DNA of 64,000 nucleotides, taken from the NCBI RefSeq assembly GCF_036026595.1, contig NZ_JARZFX010000002.1, forward strand, positions 62,001 through 126,000, in the 5' to 3' direction. Below the pieces are notes generated by a model. That model saw nothing but the letters and a program-made list of their open reading frames with translations, had not been told where the DNA came from and ran no database searches. Numbering within the stretch: the stretch's first letter is position 1; every line of letters starts with the position of its first letter. The position numbers and the translations under genes were made by a program. Source of the DNA: Virgibacillus_P tibetensis (GTDB lineage: Bacteria > Bacillota > Bacilli > Bacillales > Amphibacillaceae). Shown here piece by piece: positions 26,335 to 34,727 of the stretch.

Positions 26335-27834
26335 TTATTTTACCCCAGCAACCTTATCGTATTCCGCTTTAATTTCATCGGATACGCCTTGGCCTACTAG
26401 ACTAAATACTACGATTGCTATGCTGGATAACAGAAATCCTGGTACCATTTCATAAAGTGCTGATCCAGTTAGTGGCCATAAGAAAATCGTAATACCACCT
26501 ACAAGTATACCAGCAACAACACCATTACGTGATGTCTTACGCCAGAATAAGGAGAACAAGATGGCCGGTCCGAATGTCGCACCAAATCCAGCCCATGCAT
26601 AGGATACCAGATCAAGTACAGAACTGCTTTCGTTCCAAGCAATCATCAACGCAATAATTGCAATGACTAATACGGAAATACGTCCTACCCAAACGAGCTC
26701 TTTATCTTTTGCTTGTTTACGGAAATACCTTCTGTAGAAATCCTCTGATAATGCACTGGAAGATACGAGTAATTGAGAATCAACGGTACTCATAATCGCT
26801 GCTAAAACTGCTGCAAGCAGGAACCCAGCAACCCATGGATTATAAATAACCTGTACGAGTTGGATAAAGACTTGCTCAGGATCTCCTAGTGGCTGATCAA
26901 AGGTAATAATCCCTAACATACCTACAATTAATGCACCGTAAAGTGGTATTACAAGTCCCAGACTTACACTAATCCAACGTGCTTTACGAACTTCTTTATG
27001 GGAACGAATTGCCATGAAACGTGCCAGAATGTGAGGCTGACCAAAATAACCAAGCCCCCACGCTAGTGCAGAAATTATACCTACTATACCAATGGCTCCG
27101 GCAGATTCCCAAAGTATACCTTCACCTTCATTATAAGCAGTATCTGCAAAACCATCTATTAAGCTTGTGTTGATGGATCCGAGCTGATTAAACAATTCCC
27201 CAAATCCACCAATTTGAACCAAACCATAAATTGCAGTGAATAATAATGCTGCAGACATAAGCGCCCCTTGAATCATGTCCGTGTAACTTACTGCTAAAAA
27301 TCCACCTAAGAATGTATATGCAACAATTATAATTGCTCCAATAGTTAAAGCAAAATGATAATCAACATCAAATGTACCTTGGAATAACTTAGCTCCGGCA
27401 ACAAGACCTGAAGCAGTATAGAATAAGAAAAACGCTAAAATGAAAAGTGCTGAAATAACGCGTAATAAATGCGAGGTATCACGATACCTGTTCTCGAAGA
27501 ACTGAGGTAATGTTATGGAGTCGTTCGAATACTCCGTGTAGATACGTAAGCGTTTTGCAACATATTGCCAGTTGATCATTGCCCCTATTGCCAAACCAAC
27601 TGCAATCCACAGACTCCATGTGCCTAAACCCGCTGCATAAGCAGCACCTGGCAGCCCTATTAAGAGCCATCCACTAAAGTCACTGGCAGAAGCAGAGAAA
27701 GCTGTTACCCAACTGTTTAGTTTTCGCCCACCGAGAACATAGTCAGACAACGTATGTGTCATTCGATAGGTAATTATCCCAATCGTTATCATTACTGCTA
27801 AGTATCCTATAAACGTAATTAAAGTAGGGTTCAT
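26335..27834 (-). CDS. putP: Sodium:solute symporter, PutP type
   Basis: The 499-residue carrier has about 13 membrane segments and the SSS-family features SDYVLGGRKLNSWVTAFSAS and GWLLIGLPGAAY, plus the Na+-site region in the middle. It resembles the PutP proline symporters most closely, but coupling to a ureohydrolase gene rather than proline catabolism makes the substrate uncertain. Its ATG overlaps the stop of a 36-residue membrane peptide by one base. It is followed closely by the ureohydrolase gene. Confidence 0.85.
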   Translation of the reverse strand: MNPTLITFIGYLAVMITIGIITYRMTHTLSDYVLGGRKLNSWVTAFSASASDFSGWLLIGLPGAAYAAGLGTWSLWIAVGLAIGAMINWQYVAKRLRIYTEYSNDSITLPQFFENRYRDTSHLLRVISALFILAFFLFYTASGLVAGAKLFQGTFDVDYHFALTIGAIIIVAYTFLGGFLAVSYTDMIQGALMSAALLFTAIYGLVQIGGFGELFNQLGSINTSLIDGFADTAYNEGEGILWESAGAIGIVGIISALAWGLGYFGQPHILARFMAIRSHKEVRKARWISVSLGLVIPLYGALIVGMLGIITFDQPLGDPEQVFIQLVQVIYNPWVAGFLLAAVLAAIMSTVDSQLLVSSSALSEDFYRRYFRKQAKDKELVWVGRISVLVIAIIALMIAWNESSSVLDLVSYAWAGFGATFGPAILFSLFWRKTSRNGVVAGILVGGITIFLWPLTGSALYEMVPGFLLSSIAIVVFSLVGQGVSDEIKAEYDKVAGVK

Positions 27835-27944
27835 TACTCCTCATTCCTCCCTTCCGTGAAAAAGGTAATCGTCGCCCACACTACTAACAATGGCATGGGA
27901 ACTGCGAACCAAAATAACGTCCAACCGCTAATTGCATATTCCAT
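27834..27944 (-). CDS. Small membrane companion of the symporter
   Basis: Thirty-six codons from ATG 27944 (MEYAISGWTLFWFAV...) encode one Trp-rich membrane segment (about residues 8-30) and an acidic end EGRNEE. TAGGAGGAG lies six bases before the start, and the stop overlaps the symporter start (TAATG), so the two are translationally coupled. Small single-span subunits accompany several SSS-family symporters. This gene is too short for routine ORF calling. Confidence 0.8.
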   Translation of the reverse strand: MEYAISGWTLFWFAVPMPLLVVWATITFFTEGRNEE

Positions 27945-27959
27945 GTAAACTCCTCCTAT

Positions 27960-28330
27960 TTTTTAGTAAGACTCTAATTTAAAGCCCCCCTTGTTACCTT
28001 TTACCTAATTATATTACCACAATATCCTGAACATTTCACCTAATCAAAATCTGCCATTTATACGGACAGCCATATTAATGAAGGTATGAGTTTATAGTGA
28101 CTGAAAATATTCACAGGGGCCTCGGTTGGTATTGTACCCGTTGCCACACGTTTTAATGCTGGTGTCACGTGATTTGAGCTGGGTGTCGCGTGTTTTTTAA
28201 TAAAAGCCGCGCGAATTTTCCGTCTATGGCAAATGACCCAATCTATTTGGCTCATGAATTTACAAGTGTTCTTCTATTTTTGAACCATTGATTGCATATA
28301 CAAAACATTCAGAATTCCTTATCATTATAG
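27960..28330. other. Intergenic region upstream of the symporter and amiE units
   Basis: About 370 bases lie between divergent operons. They should contain both promoters. A 65-codon minus-strand frame here lacks a start signal. No riboswitch pattern, including guanidine types, was seen in front of the symporter-ureohydrolase unit. Confidence 0.4.
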
Positions 28331-28333
28331 TAA

Positions 28334-28347
28334 TGTAAGCCCTTTCA
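28334..28347 (+). promoter_or_regulatory. Cre-like site before amiE
   Basis: TGTAAGCCCTTTCA matches the CcpA cre consensus (TGWAARCGYTTWCW) except for C in place of the central G. It lies 48 bases before the amiE start. The core mismatch keeps confidence low. Confidence 0.35.
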
Positions 28348-28394
28348 AAGATTGATAGTCTTTTAAAAAAACTTTGCATAGGAGGAGGAAATGA

Positions 28395-30104
28395 ATGCGC
28401 CGAAATTTATCGATTGTTTCATTATCAATGGTTTTAACATCGTCCATGCTTTTCACTTCAGTGGTTCCAGTAACAGCTGATCAAGGAAGTACTCAAAACC
28501 CAACGATTGAAAAGCAGGATAACAAGAAGGCACAGAAGCAGCCTCATCCCCAATTTTCATGGAGTAACCCAGGGCCGACATCACCTGTTTTACACGCGGG
28601 TTCAATCAAGGGGGCAGGTATGATGGAGAATCCCCTGTTGGAAATTGACTCGATCATGGAAACACATATTAATGAAGGAACGATGCCAGGAGCAGTTACT
28701 TTTGTTGCCAGGCGGGGACATATTGTCCAGCACGAAGCCTATGGGCATGCATTACTCTATGCAGATGATGCTGGCAGTGAAGTGGACGAGCCACTTCTTA
28801 TGAACAGGGATACCATTTTCGACCTTGCTTCCATTAGTAAGCTATTCACTACAACAGCAGCCATGATAATGTATGAAGAAGGTCATTTTGAGCTGGATGA
28901 TCCTGTTGCAGAGCATATTCCAGCATTTGCTGAAAATGGGAAGGAAAATGTAACGATCAGACAGCTGATGACACACACTTCCGGTTTTGCAGCATGGATA
29001 CCTCTTTACACAGTTGGAGAAAACCGTGAAGACAGAATAGACCATGTTTTAAACTATCCGCTTGCTAATCCGCCTGGAACCACGTATACCTATAGTGATT
29101 TGAATATGATTACATTAGCCACTTTAATCGAACAACTATCAGGACAGATGCTTGATGAATTTGTTCAGGAAAACATTACCCAGCCATTAAAAATGTCAGA
29201 TACGATGTATAATCCGCCTGAAGAATTGAAGCCACGGATTGCAGCAACGGAATACCAGCCAGCAATCAACAGAGGTCTTGTATGGGGAGATGTGCACGAT
29301 GAAAACGCATGGTCACTGGATGGTGTTGCAGGACATGCTGGTGTTTTTTCAACTGCACATGATTTAGGAAAGCTTGCACATATGTTTGTTAATGAAGGTC
29401 GTTATGGAAACGAGCAAATTCTTCAGCCAGAAACAGTAGAACTGCTGATGGAAAATCAAATTCCAGAATTCCCTGGCAATGAACATGGATTAGGATTTGA
29501 GCTTTCGCAAAGCTGGTATATGGATGGATTATCAGAAGCATCGACTATTGGACATACTGGTTATACAGGAACGTCACTCGTAATTAACCAGAACAATGAT
29601 ACGATTGCAATTTTATTAACGAACCGTGTTCACCCAACCCGGTCTACGGTTTCTACAAATCCAGCAAGACGCCAGCTTGCCAGACAGGTTGCTGATGCTA
29701 TACCTGTAGCTATGCCGAATAAAAATGATGCATGGTTCGCAGGGTATGGAGATCAATTGGATCGCACGTTAACAGCCGAAGTAGATGTAACGAATGAAGC
29801 CATGCTTTCTTTTGACACTTGGTACAGAACAGAACAAGGTTATGATTTTGGTGTTGTCGAAGTTTCAGCTGATGGTGAACACTGGAGTACTGTCCTAGAC
29901 CCTTATACAGGGAGCAGTGTGGACTGGCAATCAGATGAAGCATTAATACCTGCTGGAACCACACATGTCCGTTTCCGTTACGATACAGATAGTTATAATA
30001 ATGGCAGAGGTTGGTATGTAACGAATATCCAACTGCATTCGGTATATGGTGAGGAGCTGGGACTTAATCTAAACAGTGATGATTGGACGCAGCGTAACTA
30101 TTAA
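28395..30104 (+). CDS. amiE: Secreted serine hydrolase, AmiE-like (beta-lactamase fold)
   Basis: The 569-residue protein has a signal peptide (about residues 1-28), a beta-lactamase-fold domain with the active-site motif SISK (Ser near residue 146), YSD as the second motif and HTG as the third, and an extra C-terminal beta-rich domain (from about 470). In Bacillus subtilis the orthologous position (ybbE, amiE) encodes an N-acetylmuramyl-L-alanine amidase that strips peptides from MurNAc before NagZ and NamZ act. The AGGAGGAGG site precedes ATG 28395. It is followed within 20 bp by nagZ and then namZ, as in the B. subtilis muropeptide operon. Confidence 0.82.
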   Translation: MRRNLSIVSLSMVLTSSMLFTSVVPVTADQGSTQNPTIEKQDNKKAQKQPHPQFSWSNPGPTSPVLHAGSIKGAGMMENPLLEIDSIMETHINEGTMPGAVTFVARRGHIVQHEAYGHALLYADDAGSEVDEPLLMNRDTIFDLASISKLFTTTAAMIMYEEGHFELDDPVAEHIPAFAENGKENVTIRQLMTHTSGFAAWIPLYTVGENREDRIDHVLNYPLANPPGTTYTYSDLNMITLATLIEQLSGQMLDEFVQENITQPLKMSDTMYNPPEELKPRIAATEYQPAINRGLVWGDVHDENAWSLDGVAGHAGVFSTAHDLGKLAHMFVNEGRYGNEQILQPETVELLMENQIPEFPGNEHGLGFELSQSWYMDGLSEASTIGHTGYTGTSLVINQNNDTIAILLTNRVHPTRSTVSTNPARRQLARQVADAIPVAMPNKNDAWFAGYGDQLDRTLTAEVDVTNEAMLSFDTWYRTEQGYDFGVVEVSADGEHWSTVLDPYTGSSVDWQSDEALIPAGTTHVRFRYDTDSYNNGRGWYVTNIQLHSVYGEELGLNLNSDDWTQRNY

Positions 30105-30122
30105 GATTCAAGGAGGAGAAGC

Positions 30123-32192
30123 ATGAAATTTTCTATCAAGATTCCCTTTATTCTAACAGCTATTTTTGCCCTGCTGGTGAGCCCTTTTTCGGGTAACACC
30201 ATCTATGCGGAAGAACAGGACAACATAGATGATCTTATTATTTTTCAAAACATACCACAGGCAGCACCGGTTATTGAAAACAATCAAATTGACTTGCGTG
30301 TGTTACGCATTTATGAAGATGGCCATTTTAAAGAAACTGCCGATAACCTTAGCTGGAATTCACGGAACGAAAATGTAGCAACCGTGGATGATAGTGGACT
30401 GGTAACACTAACTGGACAAAATGGCCGATCTATTATCACCGTAACAGATGGTAATTCAAGTGACCGGATTGCCGTTCACACAAAGTCATCCGGAACACAG
30501 GTTATTCAACAAAATGGGGATCAATACAATATAATTGATCAAGCGATTGCCGGCATGACAATCAATGAAAAAATAGGACAAATGCTAATGCCCGACTTCA
30601 GAAATTGGGACGGAGAGAATGTTACGGAAATGCTCCCGGAAATCGAACAGTTAATTGAAGAATACCATCTTGGCGGCGTTATTTTATTCCGTGAGAATGT
30701 AGTGACTACAGAACAAACCGCACGACTAGTCGCTGCATATCAAGAAGTTGCCGAAAAATATGGCTTGCTCATGACCATTGACCAGGAGGGCGGAATCGTT
30801 ACTCGCCTGCAGTCAGGTACAGATATGCCTGGTAATATGGCGCTTGGTGCCGCTCGTTCAACAGAAACGGCAGAAAATGTAGGTGAAGTAATTGGCGAAG
30901 AACTAAACGCACTGGGAATTAACATGAACCTGGCACCTGTGTTAGATGTAAATAATAATCCTGATAATCCGGTAATCGGAGTTCGTTCATTCGGTGAGGA
31001 CCCTGAATTAGTTGCCGATCTGGGAATTGCCTATACACAAGGTTTACAAAGTACAGGTGTAGCAGCCACTGCAAAACACTTTCCTGGACATGGGGATACA
31101 GCAGTTGATTCACACCTTGGCTTACCAGAAGTCCCACATGATAAAGAACGTTTATTGGAAGTGGAGTTATATCCATTTCAACAAGCAATGGAAGCTGGCA
31201 TTGATGCGATCATGACTGCGCATGTGACTTTTCCAAAGATTGATGATACAAAAGTAATTTCGAAAAAAGATGGAACGGAAATTTCTTTACCAGCAACCCT
31301 TTCACATAAAGTTTTAACTGAGTTAATGCGTGAAGAAATGGGCTTTGATGGTGTCATTATTACTGATGCATTGAATATGAACGCAATTACTGATCATTTT
31401 GGCTCGGTCGATGCAGTTATTCGTTCGGTTAATGCCGGAACGGATATCATTCTCATGCCGGTAGGACTGGAAGAGGTCGCAGATGGCTTGCTGGAAGCAG
31501 TTGAAACAGGAGAGATCACAGAAGAACGCATCGAAGCATCTGTAGAACGTATTTTAACTTTGAAAATGGAACGTGGAATTATAAAATCTGAGAATCCACT
31601 GCCCGTAAATGAAATTGTTGATAATGCGGAACAGGTAGTTGGTTCCGATGCACATAAACAAGTGGAACAGGAGGCAGCAAATCAGTCGATCACTCTCGTT
31701 AAAAATGACAATGCGCTACCACTTAACTTTTCAAATGAAGAAAAAATAGTAGTTATTGGAAATACGTATATCAACAGCTTGTATGAAGCTGTGAGTTCAT
31801 ACCATGAAAACACAGATCTCGTGGTAGCCTCTGGTCCATTAAGTGATGACCAACTGGCTCAATTGCAGGATGCAAGTAGTGTAATTGTAGGATCGTATAC
31901 ATTCAATGTAAATGGTCGTGATCCGGGAAGTGCGCAGATGCAGCTGGTAAATCAGCTTATCGAAAATGTTGATGCACCTGTTGTCGGAGTTGGTATCCGC
32001 AACCCTTATGACGTAATGGCCTTCCCTGAGATTGATGCCTATTTAGCACAATACGGATTTAGAGAGGCAAGCTTTAACGCCACAGCAGCAACTCTATTTG
32101 GTGAAAATAACCCAACTGGTTTATTGCCTGTAACAATTCCAGATCAAGATGGCAATACATTGTTTGAGTATGGCTTTGGTTTAAACTACTAA
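30123..32192 (+). CDS. nagZ: Secreted exo-beta-N-acetylglucosaminidase NagZ (GH3)
   Basis: The 689-residue protein has a signal peptide (1-29), a Big-like beta domain (about 40-130), a GH3 catalytic barrel with QEGGIVTRL and the general-acid motif KHFPGHGDT (about residue 317), and a C-terminal domain ending YGFGLNY. NagZ removes terminal GlcNAc from peptide-free peptidoglycan chains, leaving a MurNAc end for NamZ. The extra N-terminal Ig-like domain is unlike the basic NagZ layout and may position the enzyme on the wall. An AAGGAGGAG site precedes ATG 30123. Confidence 0.92.
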   Translation: MKFSIKIPFILTAIFALLVSPFSGNTIYAEEQDNIDDLIIFQNIPQAAPVIENNQIDLRVLRIYEDGHFKETADNLSWNSRNENVATVDDSGLVTLTGQNGRSIITVTDGNSSDRIAVHTKSSGTQVIQQNGDQYNIIDQAIAGMTINEKIGQMLMPDFRNWDGENVTEMLPEIEQLIEEYHLGGVILFRENVVTTEQTARLVAAYQEVAEKYGLLMTIDQEGGIVTRLQSGTDMPGNMALGAARSTETAENVGEVIGEELNALGINMNLAPVLDVNNNPDNPVIGVRSFGEDPELVADLGIAYTQGLQSTGVAATAKHFPGHGDTAVDSHLGLPEVPHDKERLLEVELYPFQQAMEAGIDAIMTAHVTFPKIDDTKVISKKDGTEISLPATLSHKVLTELMREEMGFDGVIITDALNMNAITDHFGSVDAVIRSVNAGTDIILMPVGLEEVADGLLEAVETGEITEERIEASVERILTLKMERGIIKSENPLPVNEIVDNAEQVVGSDAHKQVEQEAANQSITLVKNDNALPLNFSNEEKIVVIGNTYINSLYEAVSSYHENTDLVVASGPLSDDQLAQLQDASSVIVGSYTFNVNGRDPGSAQMQLVNQLIENVDAPVVGVGIRNPYDVMAFPEIDAYLAQYGFREASFNATAATLFGENNPTGLLPVTIPDQDGNTLFEYGFGLNY

Positions 32193-32211
32193 AAAGGAGC
32201 GATTGACGAAT

Positions 32212-33477
32212 ATGAAGAAATCTATTATTACTTTTTTGACGATTGTATTAGTATTAAGTTCCTTAACTGCAGTATTCGCAGATAGGGGCAACGGAAATGG
32301 AAAAGAGAAAGTAAGTCCAAATGAACTTAAATTAGGCGTTGAAGTATTGCTGGACGAACAAAAAGACTTAATTGAAGGGAAGCGTGTTGGTTTAATTACC
32401 AACCCAACTGGTGTAGATCAGGAGTTAAACAGCATTGTCGATCGACTGCACAATGACCCGGATGTTGATTTAACAGCACTTTACGGCCCGGAGCATGGTG
32501 TTCGTGGGGACGCTCAAGCTGGAGAATATGTGGAATATTATATTGATGAAACAACAGGATTGCCTGTATACAGTCTGTATGGCCAAACGAGGAAGCCTAC
32601 TCCGGAAATGCTGGAGGATGTAGATGTATTACTATTTGATATCCAGGATGTAGGTACACGCTTCTATACGTATATTTATACAATGGCTTATGCTATGGAA
32701 GCAGCTCAGGAAAATGATATCGAAATTATTGTACTAGACCGCCCTAACCCGCTTGGTGGACATAAAGTAGAAGGTCCAGTTCTGGATCCTGATTATGCTT
32801 CATTCGTTGGGAACTACCCTATTCCCTTGCGTCATGGGATGACAGTTGGGGAATTAGCAAAGTTATTTAATAATGAATTTGATATCGGTGCCGATTTAAC
32901 GGTAGTAGAAATGAATGGCTGGAAGCGCAATATGTATTATGATGATACAGACTTAGAATTCGTTCTACCATCACCAAACATGCCAACACTTGATACCGCT
33001 CTCGTTTATCCTGGAGCAGCATTAATTGAAGGCACAAACTTATCAGAAGGCCGCGGCACTTCAAAACCATTCGAATTGCTGGGTGCGCCATTTGTTAACA
33101 GTACAGAACTTGCAGCAGCTTTAAATGAAATTGATCTGCCCGGTGTTATTTTCCGTGCAGCATCATTTACACCTTCTTTTTCCAAACATGCTGGAACACT
33201 TAGTAATGGTGTACAGATTCACGTAACGAATAAGAAGTCTTACAAACCAGTTGAAACAGGACTGCATATTGTAAAAACATTGCATGATATGTACCCAGAA
33301 GACTTTGAGTTTCGCGCAGAGAACAGCGCAGGAGTATCCTTCTTCGACAATCTAATCGGTAATGGATGGATCCGTGAAGCAATTGAAAACGGGGAAGCTG
33401 TTGAAGATATGGAAAAGCAATGGAAAGATGGATTGAAAGATTTCCAGAAAGTGCGTAAGGATTATTTGGTATATTAA
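32212..33477 (+). CDS. namZ: Exo-beta-N-acetylmuramidase NamZ (GH171, DUF1343)
   Basis: The enzyme releases MurNAc from the non-reducing end of glycan chains. The 421-residue protein begins with a signal peptide (MKKSIITFLTIVLVLSS) followed by the DUF1343 domain with KRVGLITNPTGVDQ, the acidic YGPEHGVRGD motif, DVLLFDIQDVGTRFYTY and VLDRPNPLGG. The most natural start is ATG 32212; a TTG at 32203 is nearer the AAGGAG site and cannot be excluded. It is the third gene of the amiE-nagZ-namZ unit. A longer paralog lies at 46211-48055. Confidence 0.92.
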   Translation: MKKSIITFLTIVLVLSSLTAVFADRGNGNGKEKVSPNELKLGVEVLLDEQKDLIEGKRVGLITNPTGVDQELNSIVDRLHNDPDVDLTALYGPEHGVRGDAQAGEYVEYYIDETTGLPVYSLYGQTRKPTPEMLEDVDVLLFDIQDVGTRFYTYIYTMAYAMEAAQENDIEIIVLDRPNPLGGHKVEGPVLDPDYASFVGNYPIPLRHGMTVGELAKLFNNEFDIGADLTVVEMNGWKRNMYYDDTDLEFVLPSPNMPTLDTALVYPGAALIEGTNLSEGRGTSKPFELLGAPFVNSTELAAALNEIDLPGVIFRAASFTPSFSKHAGTLSNGVQIHVTNKKSYKPVETGLHIVKTLHDMYPEDFEFRAENSAGVSFFDNLIGNGWIREAIENGEAVEDMEKQWKDGLKDFQKVRKDYLVY

Positions 33478-33499
33478 GTCGTTTGGATAGATTGCTATT

Positions 33500-33735
33500 T
33501 TCATCTCATAAAGCTGATGAGCGACCGAAAAAGATAATAAAGCAAGAGATGGTGCTCTCATAAAGCTGATGAGTGCCCTAATAAGATAATTAAGCAAGAG
33601 ATGGTGCTCTCATAGAGTCGATGAGCGCCCTAATAAGATAATTAAGCAAGAGATGGTGCTCTCATAGAGCCGATGAGTGCACGAATAAGATAAAAATAAA
33701 AGAGAAAGGGCACTCTTAAAGCTGATGAGTGCCCC
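33500..33735. repeat. 52-bp tandem repeat array of hairpins
   Basis: About four and a half units of 52 bp follow namZ (period measured from AGCAAGAGAT at 33541, 33593 and 33645). Each has an inverted repeat with GGTGCTCTCAT facing ATGAGCGCC, and the last unit has the perfect pair GGGCACTC/GAGTGCCC. Compensating changes (GAGCGCC vs GAGTGCC) suggest the stem is maintained. It could be a stacked set of transcript 3' ends or stabilising hairpins. The repeats abut one another without spacers, so this is not a CRISPR. Confidence 0.8.
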
Positions 33736-33974
33736 ACAGTGAGCATGAACTTGTGAACGTGAACGTGGATACTGAAGCGTTGCACACCAGTAATAATATT
33801 AGCTTATCAAATGCAATATTCTTTTAGTAAACAACTTTTATTTTAAAAATCGATTTATAATACCTTGATTAAAGAGTCATAAATGTAACTATACTAAGTA
33901 TTTTAGATTCACCCGGTAGAAGATTTACTAACCTCTTCAAGGGCCGTTGATAGAATGAATTTGGTGCAATAAAC

Positions 33975-34235
33975 AGAAGAAGTAACCGTCTTATCCATTA
34001 AAATTGAGGGCGGTTACTTTTTTTCACTTTTAAGGATTAAATTATAAGGAAAACTTAGTGTCAAAGTAGATATTAAAGATAAAGTGAAACTTCAATCAGT
34101 GGGGACTTCCCTTCATCCATCACTGATTTTTAGTTGAAACGAATCGGATATCTACCGGCAGTTGAGCCACCAAGCTTAATGCTTCATATATCTTCACTCT
34201 ACAAGCTCCCTTCTCTTAAAGGAAATGATCAACCG
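33975..34235 (-). pseudogene. Decayed copy of the type I toxin cassette
   Basis: The flanks repeat those of the 14.3-kb cassette: GAAGTAACCGTCTTATCCATT with GGGCGGTTACTT at one end, and CTCCCTTCT-CTTAAAGGAAATG-TCAACCGCCCA at the other. Between them a GTG frame reads VKIYEALSLVAQ, the typical opening of holin-like toxins, then loses the hydrophobic segment and stops. The toxin is inactivated while the terminator stem remains. Confidence 0.6.
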
Positions 34236-34469
34236 CCCACATGTTATTTAATTACTATTTTATTTTTATTATTTTATAGGACTGTTTTCTAAAAGATTGC
34301 TGCTATTTGCATCATAATTAGGTAACGAACCCTTATTTATCAGTGTCTATAAGTGCAACATAATTCGTTACTGACATAACTAACCGCTAAGGAAAAACAT
34401 TTCGCTGGTATTGTGCTATGTTATAACTTTATCTATTGCTTTATTAAATAATTTTTCTCTTTTTATGAT

Positions 34470-34625
34470 TGTTGATCGGAGCGGTATGCAGTCGACTCCA
34501 GCGGGAACAGCACGTGTCTGAATACCCCGCAGCGATAGTTTTCCTTAAAGTAGGGCTGAAGCCATAACAGCGGAAAGCGACTGCCCATAGCGGAAATCAA
34601 CCCTACTAACGTCGCGGTTTATAAT
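34470..34625. repeat. Bacillaceae-type palindromic intergenic repeat
   Basis: The sequence GTATGCAGTCGACTCCAGCG GGAACAGCAC ... CCCCGCAG ... GGCTGAAGCC ... GCGGAAAGCGACTGC forms a long imperfect palindrome. Copies with this GACTCCxGCGGGAACAGC / GCGGAAAGCGA pattern are scattered in intergenic DNA of many Bacillus relatives. It is non-coding and its function is unknown. Confidence 0.75.
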
Positions 34626-34727
34626 CAAATACTGTGAGAAAAAGCAACAAATTATGTGAAAGAGCTTTTTATAAAGAAAAATTGTAGTAAACTACGAACA
34701 AATATTCCTACCTAATTATGATAAACA

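Noticed and set aside
33500..33735. CRISPR array
   Set aside because: Repeats abut directly with no unique spacers and no cas genes nearby.
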